Shown: positions 36,310 through 43,524 of the stretch, piece after piece
Position numbering within the stretch: position 1 is the first letter of the stretch
Layout of the letters: the number at the start of each line of letters is the position of its first letter
NCBI GenBank assembly: GCA_964396655.1
Contig: CAYNFP010000008.1
Span: forward strand, 1 to 55,145
Direction of reading: 5' to 3'
Source of the DNA: CAYNFP01 sp964396655
Lineage (GTDB): Bacteria > Bacillota_I > Bacilli_A > RF39 > UBA660
Length of the DNA stretch: 55,145 nt
Made by a program: the position numbers and the translations under genes
Notes under the pieces: model-generated
Databases searched by the model: none
What the model saw: only the letters and a program-made list of their open reading frames with translations
What the model was told of the DNA's origin: nothing

Positions 36310-37035
36310 CTAATTTTTTTCTAAAAAAGTTTCCATTTTTGTTGTATCATTAGTTGTAGTATCTGTTTGATAACCTGAACCACTAATATCAAAATCTTTT
36401 GAAGGCATTTCAACCTCAAAATCTTTATATAAAATTTTACCGTTAACCATTGTAAATTCTATCCTAAATCCCAAAGTAAGTGCTACGTTATCTCTAGTTA
36501 TACCTAAATCACTATATATTTGACTTGTAGTAGGTTCTTCATCGTAGCCATAATTTGTAGCATCAAATAATGCAATTTTATTTATTTTCACTGCTAACGA
36601 AGACTGATTTACATAATTTAAAGGTGTATCATATTTTTGTGTATAAAAATTATTACTACCTTTTATTTCTGTACCCCAATCGTTTAACCCATAATTCACA
36701 TATATTTCCTCAGCCAATCCCATTTTAGGAGATTTTACTATACGAATATTGCTGATTTTCTTTTGTTTAACATAATCATTAGTATCGTCATAATCAATAT
36801 TGCAATAAATATTAGTGTTGACATTAAAAGTCATAGTAATATAAGATTTACCATAATTTTCTAAATCATCTCCTAATGGTTCGGTTCCTCTATAAACATT
36901 AATTATATATCCTCCAGATAAACATTTTTCAGATAAATCCGTTACTGTACCAGAATAATTTTCACTTGAAGTCTTTCTATTACATCCAGATATAAATAAA
37001 ACAAAAATTAATAGAACAATAAATATTTTTTTCAT
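36310..37035 (-). CDS. Lipoprotein of unknown function
   Basis: 241 residues from the ATG at 37035. It has a lipoprotein signal: MKKIFIV, a hydrophobic stretch and ISGC with the lipid-carrying cysteine at 18. The frame is open to 37059, but the earlier start is nearly inside the -10 box. AGGAG is 14 bases before the chosen ATG, longer than usual. The rest is hydrophilic with no cysteine cluster or known motif that I can name. It is likely anchored outside the membrane. It follows the heliorhodopsin gene, separated by a terminator. Confidence 0.75.
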   Translation of the reverse strand: MKKIFIVLLIFVLFISGCNRKTSSENYSGTVTDLSEKCLSGGYIINVYRGTEPLGDDLENYGKSYITMTFNVNTNIYCNIDYDDTNDYVKQKKISNIRIVKSPKMGLAEEIYVNYGLNDWGTEIKGSNNFYTQKYDTPLNYVNQSSLAVKINKIALFDATNYGYDEEPTTSQIYSDLGITRDNVALTLGFRIEFTMVNGKILYKDFEVEMPSKDFDISGSGYQTDTTTNDTTKMETFLEKN

Positions 37036-37072
37036 TTTTTCATTTTTTTCTCCTATCATAAATATTATATCA

Positions 37073-37099
37073 CAAAAAAACTCTCTATAAAGAGAGTCT
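37073..37099 (-). terminator. Terminator after the heliorhodopsin gene
   Basis: Seven-bp stem ACTCTCT/AGAGAGT with a four-base loop and seven T on the minus strand, just after the stop at 37105. A TATAAT for the following lipoprotein gene comes right after it. Confidence 0.85.
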
Positions 37100-37104
37100 T
37101 TACA

Positions 37105-37881
37105 TTATGGTTGCATTACTCCAAAAAATACTAACCAAGCTAATACTGTTTTGGCAACTAAACTTAATATTATATATATTCTTTCTCCATATAAATAATC
37201 TTTCCATTTACCAACTTTTTTATATTGTAAAATCATATTTATTGGAAAACAGTTAAAGAATACAAAATATGAACCAAATATAGCATATACAAACCAAGGA
37301 ATTTCTGCAGGACTTGCATTTCCAAACGCATACATTATTACTACTATCCAAGGAATTATTCCCGCAACTGAACCATAAATAAATGGTGTCCAATCAGTTT
37401 TATTAGTATATTGATTCATCTTTTCCATTAATAAACCGAATAAATTCATAACTGCATTTAAGAAGAATATTAATATCAAAGCACCAATATCATAAACACC
37501 AAATAAAATAGCTATTAATACTATCATTAATGATGAACTTAAAGAATATTCATACCATCTAAACATATTCATATTCTTTTCTAATTGTTTAAAATATACT
37601 CCTCTAAATCTTTTTGATGACACAACAAAATGAAATAATGCAGATAAAAATAAGAATACTGAAACTAAAATTCCAAATGGTAAAGCAAATAATTCTTTAG
37701 GACTTGTTACTAAATGCATTGTGTTTGTATCAAACTTTAAAAAGTATGACCAAATCATAGGTTTAAAACTAGCAACTTTTTCAACACTAATAGCAACTAT
37801 TAGCATAAATACACCTTGAATAAAATGAAAGAAACCCATTATGAAATTAAATTTAGCTAATGATTTTAAATCTTTTTTCAT
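37105..37881 (-). CDS. Heliorhodopsin
   Basis: 258 residues with seven membrane segments. TM3 carries RWYEYSLSSSLMI, with E111 at the place of the known heliorhodopsin counterion. TM7 has SLVAKTVLAW, with K244 where retinal forms the Schiff base. GSVAGIIPWIVI, a short PWFVYAIF segment and QYKKVGKWKDYLYGE are also typical. H19 and H84 sit near the positions of the two conserved histidines. The N-terminus is basic and starts in the cytoplasm, as in this inverted family. Heliorhodopsins are light sensors rather than pumps in cases studied. No retinal-forming enzyme is in the window. It is monocistronic, with its own extended -10 promoter, a strong AGGAGG and a terminator. Confidence 0.9.
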   Translation of the reverse strand: MKKDLKSLAKFNFIMGFFHFIQGVFMLIVAISVEKVASFKPMIWSYFLKFDTNTMHLVTSPKELFALPFGILVSVFLFLSALFHFVVSSKRFRGVYFKQLEKNMNMFRWYEYSLSSSLMIVLIAILFGVYDIGALILIFFLNAVMNLFGLLMEKMNQYTNKTDWTPFIYGSVAGIIPWIVVIMYAFGNASPAEIPWFVYAIFGSYFVFFNCFPINMILQYKKVGKWKDYLYGERIYIILSLVAKTVLAWLVFFGVMQP

Positions 37882-37912
37882 ATTACACCTCCTACTCCTT
37901 ACTATTAATTAA

Positions 37913-37940
37913 ATTATATCATAAATATATAAATTTTAAA
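37913..37940 (-). promoter_or_regulatory. Promoter of the heliorhodopsin gene
   Basis: Minus strand TTTAAA (37935-37940) and TATAAT (37913-37918), spacer 16, with TGA directly before the -10 box (extended -10). Confidence 0.65.
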
Positions 37941-37945
37941 GGCAT

Positions 37946-38362
37946 TTATTGTTTTACAAAAAGAAACACTTCGTTTTTATAACTGTCAAGAAGCATTAAA
38001 TTATTATCATTTATTTCATAAAACTTAACTTCCATTAACAAATTATAATAATTTGATTCTATTCTATTTAATTTTTCACTTTCAGATGCTATATTGGTGG
38101 TTTGAAATTTATCAAATTCTATTCTATTATTCATAGATATTTTATAGCTTGCACTATAATTATTAATGCCACCATAACCATTTATCATTTTTTTATCAAA
38201 ATTTAATGTTATATTTACAGAATCTAAGTCAAGAGAAGAAACAATCCACGAATTTAATTTCCACGAAGTTTTATTTAAATTATTTTTATTACTGTTTAGT
38301 ATAAAGAAAATTAAAACAAACAATAAAATTATTAAAATTATTATTAATCTTCTTTTATTCAT
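37946..38362 (-). CDS. META/HslJ-domain membrane-anchored protein
   Basis: 138 residues. A membrane segment at about 6-23 is followed by a single META domain (DUF306): NKTSWKLNSW at the start, GYGGINNYSASYKI in place of the family's GGCNRY motif, and a final NLMLLDSYKNEVFLF. HslJ-type proteins in this family are linked to stress and novobiocin resistance in enteric bacteria. A role here is not known. AGAGGT precedes the ATG. Confidence 0.75.
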   Translation of the reverse strand: MNKRRLIIILIILLFVLIFFILNSNKNNLNKTSWKLNSWIVSSLDLDSVNITLNFDKKMINGYGGINNYSASYKISMNNRIEFDKFQTTNIASESEKLNRIESNYYNLLMEVKFYEINDNNLMLLDSYKNEVFLFVKQ

Positions 38363-38407
38363 AAATAACCTCTATATTATTCTAAAATGATTATAACAAA
38401 AAATTAG

Positions 38408-38593
38408 TTATTTTAAAACTAATCTTTTGCTTCTTAAATAATCATTAAATTCTTTAAAACAAGATGTATGACCATCATTTCTATTATCTCTTTCTTCTTC
38501 GGTCATATCTGACATTGTTTTAGTAGAGTTTATTGGGATAAATATTTTCCATAAAACTGACCATTGTTCCGGGCAATTTTTAGTACTTGCAAA
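38408..38593 (-). pseudogene. Possible remnant of a coding sequence
   Basis: A 61-codon open frame without an early start codon ends in TAA at 38408. It reads NCPEQWSVLWKIFIPINSTK near its beginning and DGHTSCFKEFNDYLRSKRL near its end, a protein-like composition. An in-frame TGA at 38594-38596 blocks it upstream, and its first Met is at codon 27. It may be the tail of a lost gene or a short gene from an unusual start. Confidence 0.35.
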
Positions 38594-38603
38594 TCAATTC
38601 TAT

Positions 38604-38888
38604 TTAAAACTTAGGTTCCTTTCTTGATAAAATAACCTTATCACATAATTCTTCTGTGCTTTCTTCTTTACCACATATTTTACATGTTCTAGTCCAACGC
38701 TTAATTTTATCAAAACTTCCTGTTCCGACTTCTTTCACATAAGGATCTGATCCAAAAGGAACAAGTTCAAATGTTGTTCTTTCTTTTTCATATGGCTTAT
38801 AAACAGGTTCATTCCATTCATGTTTACATAGTGATTGAGCTAGTTCAATTTTACGTACTTCTGCTTTTAAATCTTCTAATACTCCCAT
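38604..38888 (-). CDS. Small zinc-finger-like unknown protein
   Basis: 94 residues. A helical N-terminus precedes CKHEW near residue 21 and a CKICGKEES pair near 69-72, which together could bind one zinc ion. The middle is charged. I do not recognise the family. AAGGAGGG precedes the ATG at a normal distance. Downstream lies a possible gene remnant. Confidence 0.65.
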   Translation of the reverse strand: MGVLEDLKAEVRKIELAQSLCKHEWNEPVYKPYEKERTTFELVPFGSDPYVKEVGTGSFDKIKRWTRTCKICGKEESTEELCDKVILSRKEPKF

Positions 38889-38988
38889 TAATAAACCCTC
38901 CTTCTTTTATAATTTTATAATACTTTAATTATTTGTTATTGTCAATATGTTAATAACAAATTAGGTTAAATAAAAAATAAATTATATT

Positions 38989-39603
38989 TTAACTGCTTTT
39001 TATATAATTTTCAAATTTTTTTAGCAATTCATTTACCTTGCTTTTATCAAGTTGGTCTAGTTCTGACTGATAGCTAAGCCCCAATTTTTTGTTATTCCAA
39101 AGTATTAAAGGTTTGTTTGTTAGATTTTTTGAATATATATAACAGTCATATTTTAATTCTTCCGCACTATATTTTTCTTCAATAAATCCATTTTTTTTAT
39201 AAAGTTCTATAGCTTTTTTATTTTCATTCATGTCTGTATAAAGCCTAATGGTTTCATACTCTTCTTCTTTAGCTTTGTTTATAGTCCATTCCAATATTTG
39301 ACTACCAAATCCTTTATTTCTATATTCTTTTTTAACACCATACCATCCAATCCAAGCATCATTTGGCCATTTATCAACATAAGAATATAACCCAGTAATT
39401 CCAATTATTTCATTTCCTAAGTATGCTAAATAATATTTTATTTTATCATTTACATAAAATAACCCACTTACTTTCATAAATAATTCTCTATCAAGACTTC
39501 CTAGCAAATTAAGTGTGCCATCTTCATTTGGAAATATTTCATGATGTACTTTAATAGCGTCCATAACATTAGTAAAATCAACAATATTAAATTCTAATTT
39601 CAT
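38989..39603 (-). CDS. GNAT-family N-acetyltransferase
   Basis: 204 residues. The GNAT core is seen in GITGLYSY, AWIGWYGVKKEYRNKGFGSQIL (acetyl-CoA loop RNKGFGS) and the helix-turn ELYKKNGFIE. A C-terminal part of about 55 residues follows the core and is not typical. The substrate is unknown. It is a single gene, with the ABC transporter operon divergent. Confidence 0.85.
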   Translation of the reverse strand: MKLEFNIVDFTNVMDAIKVHHEIFPNEDGTLNLLGSLDRELFMKVSGLFYVNDKIKYYLAYLGNEIIGITGLYSYVDKWPNDAWIGWYGVKKEYRNKGFGSQILEWTINKAKEEEYETIRLYTDMNENKKAIELYKKNGFIEEKYSAEELKYDCYIYSKNLTNKPLILWNNKKLGLSYQSELDQLDKSKVNELLKKFENYIKSS

Positions 39604-39655
39604 ATAAATCTCTTTTCTAATTTAATTATACTATAAAATAATGATTATGTTAATT

Positions 39656-39684
39656 TTGTGTATTTTTTTTAGTTGTGGTAAAAT
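39656..39684 (+). promoter_or_regulatory. Promoter of the ABC transporter operon
   Basis: TTGTGT (39656-39661) and TAAAAT (39679-39684), spacer 17, with TGG before the -10 box. Confidence 0.6.
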
Positions 39685-39707
39685 ATGTTTATAGTAGGTG
39701 AGAAAAT

Positions 39708-40583
39708 ATGAACGCAATTGAAACAAAAAAGTTAACAAAGTATTATGGTAAGTCAAGAGGAATAATTGACATTGATTTGACTGTAAAAGAGGGAGAAATA
39801 TTTGGATTTATTGGCCCTAACGGAGCTGGTAAAAGCACATTAATTAGAACTTTATTAGAATTAATACATGCAACTAGTGGATCAGCTTTAATATTTGGAC
39901 TTGACTGTATGAAAAATTCTCCAGAGATAATGATGAATGTTGGTTATTTACCTGCTGATGTTTTTTATTATGATGGAATGAAAGTAATTGATTTATTAAA
40001 TTATTCTGCTTCTTTTTATAAAAAGGATTGTTCTAAAAAAATAATGGAATTATCTAAAATAATGGATTTAGATTTAAATAAAAAAATAGAAGAATTATCT
40101 TTTGGGAATAAAAAGAAAGTTGGCATAGTTCAAGCATTATTACATGAACCAAAATTAATTATATTAGATGAACCCACAAGTGGATTAGATCCCTTAATTC
40201 AACAAAAGTTTTTTGATTTATTAAAAGAAGAAAATAAAAAAGGAGTCACTATATTCTTCTCTTCTCATGTACTTAGTGAAGTTCAAAAAATATGTGATAG
40301 AGTCGCTATTATAAAAGAAGGAAAGATAGTAAAAATACAAAAGATTAGTGAAATAAATGAAGATAATTATAAAAGAATTAAGATAGAAATTAAAAATAAA
40401 TTAGAGAAAAATTATTTTAATATAGAAGGAATAAATGATTTAAAAATAAAAGATAATATTTATGAATTTATTTATAAAGGAGATTTAAATATTATTTTAA
40501 ATAAAATTTCTAAATTGGACATCCAAAATATATGGATAAATGAACCTGATTTAGAAGAAATTTTTATGCATTATTATAATTAG
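39708..40583 (+). CDS. ABC-2 transporter ATP-binding protein
   Basis: 291 residues. Walker A is GPNGAGKST at 36-44. The signature motif LSFGNKKKVG and Walker B LIILDEPTSGLD are present, and a final helical region of about 80 residues matches ATPases of ABC-2 exporters. It should energise the two membrane proteins encoded next, probably as an exporter of a drug, lipid or peptide. The start is 8 bases after GGTGAG. Confidence 0.92.
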   Translation: MNAIETKKLTKYYGKSRGIIDIDLTVKEGEIFGFIGPNGAGKSTLIRTLLELIHATSGSALIFGLDCMKNSPEIMMNVGYLPADVFYYDGMKVIDLLNYSASFYKKDCSKKIMELSKIMDLDLNKKIEELSFGNKKKVGIVQALLHEPKLIILDEPTSGLDPLIQQKFFDLLKEENKKGVTIFFSSHVLSEVQKICDRVAIIKEGKIVKIQKISEINEDNYKRIKIEIKNKLEKNYFNIEGINDLKIKDNIYEFIYKGDLNIILNKISKLDIQNIWINEPDLEEIFMHYYN

Positions 40584-40591
40584 GAGAGTTT

Positions 40592-41380
40592 ATGAATATT
40601 TATTTATTTGAGTTAAAACAAAATAAAAAATTAGCCATATCTTGGGCAATTGCTATTATATCTATAGTATTATTTGTATCAATGTTTTTTCCTATGTTTT
40701 CAAAAGAAATGAAAGAATTTTTAAAAATCATAGATAATCTACCACCTCTATTTAAAGAATCTTTCGGAATGAATCCAGATACTATTGGATCAATACTAGG
40801 TTATTATTCTTTTATATTAACCTTTGTACTTATATGTGGTGCTATTGAGGCATGTTATTTGGGATTATCTATTTTAACTAAAGAACAAAGAGACAAAACA
40901 GCAGATTTTTTGCTATCAAAACCTGTATCAAGAACAAAAATAGTAACATCTAAAATATTATCTTCTCTAACATTAATATTAATAAGCAATATCTTATATT
41001 TCATAATATTTTATTTAATTTTAAATTCTTTTACTAACATTGAATTTAATTTCAAAATATATTCATTATTAACTCTAAGTATATTATTTATTCAATTATT
41101 ATTTTTCTTTATTGGAATGTTTATATCAACATTATTTAAAAAAATTAAGAGTGTAACATCAATTTCACTTGGATTATCATTTGGATTATATTTATTGAGT
41201 ATGTTTGTAAAAGATGACTTAAAGTTAATAGCACCTTTCAAGTATTTTGATGTATCTAAAATTTTATTAACTGGAACATTTGAATCAAAATACATAATTA
41301 TATCTATTATAATAATTATTATATCAATATCTTTAACTTATATAATTTATAACAAAAAAGATATTCATCCAGTAATTTAG
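40592..41380 (+). CDS. ABC-2 transporter permease
   Basis: 262 residues with six membrane segments. KEQRDKTADFLLSKPVSRTKIV is the cytoplasmic motif typical of ABC-2 permeases (PF12679). It is a paralogue of the next gene, and the two probably form a heterodimer with two copies of the ATPase. TAGGAG precedes the ATG, 8 bases after the ATPase gene. Confidence 0.88.
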   Translation: MNIYLFELKQNKKLAISWAIAIISIVLFVSMFFPMFSKEMKEFLKIIDNLPPLFKESFGMNPDTIGSILGYYSFILTFVLICGAIEACYLGLSILTKEQRDKTADFLLSKPVSRTKIVTSKILSSLTLILISNILYFIIFYLILNSFTNIEFNFKIYSLLTLSILFIQLLFFFIGMFISTLFKKIKSVTSISLGLSFGLYLLSMFVKDDLKLIAPFKYFDVSKILLTGTFESKYIIISIIIIIISISLTYIIYNKKDIHPVI

Positions 41381-41389
41381 GAGGATTTT

Positions 41390-42187
41390 ATGAATATTTA
41401 TTTAAGAGAATTAAAAGCTAATAGAAAAAGTATTATTATATGGTCTTTATCAATGGTATTATTTGTAATAATGGGAATGCAAAAATATAGCGCTATCGCA
41501 GGAGAAAATACAAATGGAATGATAGAATTAATTAATTCTATGCCAAAATTTTTACAATCTATGTGGGGAATATCTTCTTTAGATATAACTACCCCTATTG
41601 GATATTTTGGAGTGTTGTTTTCTTACTTAGCTTTAATGGCAGCAATACATTCATCAATGTTAGGTTCTAATATAATTTATAAAGAAGAAAGAGATAAAAC
41701 AGCGGAATTTTTAATGACTAAACCTATTAGTAGGAATAAAATAATATTATCAAAATTTTTAATATCATTAACTAATATAATAATTTTTAATTTAGTAACA
41801 TTTATAACTTCATATTTAGTGTTAAAAACTTATTCAGATACTTTTATATTAAAAGATATTTTGTTACTTAGTGCAGGAATGTTTTTTATACAAGTTATAT
41901 TTTTAGCTATTGGAATTTATTTTTCTTGTATAATGAAAAGACCAAAAAAATCTTCACTAATATCAATGGGAATACTTATTACAACATACTTCTTCTATAT
42001 ATTATCTGATATAAGCAATAAAATTAGTTTTTTAAAATTTATTACTCCATTTAAGTATTTTGACGCCAAAGACTTTTTAATAAATAAAAATTTAAATATT
42101 TACTACATTATTTTAACAATTATAATAGCAACTATATTAATGTTAATATCATATAAAAAATATAAAACTAGAGATTTGAATCTTTAA
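41390..42187 (+). CDS. ABC-2 transporter permease
   Basis: 265 residues, similar to the preceding permease along its whole length (EERDKTAEFLMTKPISRNKI). Six membrane segments. TAGGAGG precedes the ATG. The last 100 bases are repeated, slightly altered, at 42507-42608, beyond the small gene that follows. Confidence 0.88.
   Translation: MNIYLRELKANRKSIIIWSLSMVLFVIMGMQKYSAIAGENTNGMIELINSMPKFLQSMWGISSLDITTPIGYFGVLFSYLALMAAIHSSMLGSNIIYKEERDKTAEFLMTKPISRNKIILSKFLISLTNIIIFNLVTFITSYLVLKTYSDTFILKDILLLSAGMFFIQVIFLAIGIYFSCIMKRPKKSSLISMGILITTYFFYILSDISNKISFLKFITPFKYFDAKDFLINKNLNIYYIILTIIIATILMLISYKKYKTRDLNL
42083..42184 (+). repeat. Direct repeat, intact copy in permease 3' end
   Basis: About 100 bases that recur at 42507-42608 with one single-base deletion and a handful of substitutions. 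Confidence 0.85.
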
Positions 42188-42258
42188 TCTTATATTTCAT
42201 AATATTAATTATTAGTATTATATGATAAAATTAATATGTAAATAAGAAGGAGGTATTT

Positions 42259-42507
42259 ATGAGACGTACTAATAAAAAAGAAATGGACATGGAAAAAAGT
42301 TGTAGTTGTTTTCATGAAACTCATGACAGACATTTTTACAATAAATGTACTCCAGGAAACGGAATATATGGCCTTGGTTTTATAGGATCTGCTGTATTTT
42401 TCATTAGTCAAGCAACAACATTTTGGCAAGGAGTATTAGGTTTTTTAAAAGCTCTTGTCTGGCCGGCTTTAATGGCTTATGAAGCATTTAAATTATTAAT
42501 AAAATAA
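42259..42507 (+). CDS. Small cysteine-containing membrane protein
   Basis: 82 residues. A charged N-terminus with CSC, H and C residues (CSCFHETHDRHFYNKC) precedes a hydrophobic part with one or two membrane segments (about 37-55 and 59-78). I do not recognise it beyond similar small proteins of unknown role in Firmicutes. GAAGGAGG precedes the ATG, so it is translated. It lies between two copies of a permease-end repeat. Confidence 0.7.
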   Translation: MRRTNKKEMDMEKSCSCFHETHDRHFYNKCTPGNGIYGLGFIGSAVFFISQATTFWQGVLGFLKALVWPALMAYEAFKLLIK

Positions 42508-42608
42508 ATAAAAGTTTAAATATTTATTACATTATTTTACAATTATAATAGCAACTATATTAATGTTAATATCATATAAAAAATATAAAACCAGAGATTT
42601 AAATTTTT
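42507..42608 (+). pseudogene. Duplicated fragment of ABC permease 3' end
   Basis: A decayed copy of 42083-42184. Translated, it would read NIYYIIL and then shift frame at a deleted A, and the old C-terminus (RDLNF, stop TAG) is still visible. It has no start and no ribosome site. Confidence 0.8.
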
Positions 42609-42677
42609 AGGATTTTAATCTTTTTCTTTACAAAATTTAATAATTATATATAATAATCATTGTTAAAGAGGAACTTT

Positions 42678-43481
42678 ATGATATCTAAAAATGAATTTGT
42701 AAATTATTTAAATAAAAATAAACCGAGCGGAATATATTATGAAGAAGAAACAGACTCAGTAGTTTTATCTAATGGTAAAAAAGTTCCAGCAGATGATTTT
42801 TATGAAAATTATAAAAGAAAAAACGGTGAATCATTTAAAACTATATATTCATCAGAAGGTTTTTGCATGAGTATATTAATATGCACTGAATGTGGAACAG
42901 TTATAAGATATTTTTTTGATGAAAATTGGGAACCAAATTTTAGATGCCCTATTTGCACCGACTATAAAACCGGTTATGAATATTGGACTAGTGAAGAAAT
43001 TGAAATGGATCCAAATTTAAAACAAATGATTTTAGAATATGCTAGAATGGCGATTAGAGAAGCTGAATACGATAGAAGGATTGAATCTAGAGGCGGATTG
43101 CTAGATAGCGAATTATATAAAAAAGAACTAATATTTAAAAATAAAAAATATGTTTTAATATTTAATATAGACGATATACAAAATAAAAATAAATTAAAAG
43201 GTTTATATTTTGAAGTAGAAGAATTTATAAAAAAAGATAATGAAAATTATTGGTGTTATAATAAAAGAACGATTTTCCCTTTATCTATTGAATCGTTATA
43301 TTATTTTTTAATATATGTTCCATACATAAAAAAGCACCCTGAAAAAGATCCATGTGAAACAATAAAAGGTAAACCTTTGTATAAGCATATGGAAGACAGA
43401 ATAAGATCTACAATTACTGCAGAAAATGAAGAAGCGGGTAAAGATTTATCAAGAAAATTAATCAAACCAAAAAAAAGATGA
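42678..43481 (+). CDS. Unknown zinc-ribbon protein
   Basis: 267 residues from the ATG at 42678, with AAAGAGGA upstream. A zinc ribbon is seen in ICTECGT and, 24 residues on, RCPICTD (two CxxC pairs). A helical and basic C-terminus follows. No known family could be assigned, and no membrane segment is seen. It may be a nucleic-acid or protein-binding factor. Its stop codon lies inside a palindromic terminator shared with leuS from the other side. Confidence 0.7.
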   Translation: MISKNEFVNYLNKNKPSGIYYEEETDSVVLSNGKKVPADDFYENYKRKNGESFKTIYSSEGFCMSILICTECGTVIRYFFDENWEPNFRCPICTDYKTGYEYWTSEEIEMDPNLKQMILEYARMAIREAEYDRRIESRGGLLDSELYKKELIFKNKKYVLIFNIDDIQNKNKLKGLYFEVEEFIKKDNENYWCYNKRTIFPLSIESLYYFLIYVPYIKKHPEKDPCETIKGKPLYKHMEDRIRSTITAENEEAGKDLSRKLIKPKKR

Positions 43482-43496
43482 AATTTCATCTTTTTT
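43471..43496. terminator. Bidirectional terminator between 42678-43481 and leuS
   Basis: Palindrome AAAAAAGATG AAATTT CATCTTTTTT, with A and T runs on both sides, so it can end transcription from both strands. Confidence 0.8.
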
Positions 43497-43524
43497 AGTT
43501 AACTAAAAAATTGTTTTTTTTTGA

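Noticed and set aside
36310..37059. Longer start for the lipoprotein
   Set aside because: The ATG at 37059 is four bases from TATAAT and would spoil the lipoprotein signal peptide.
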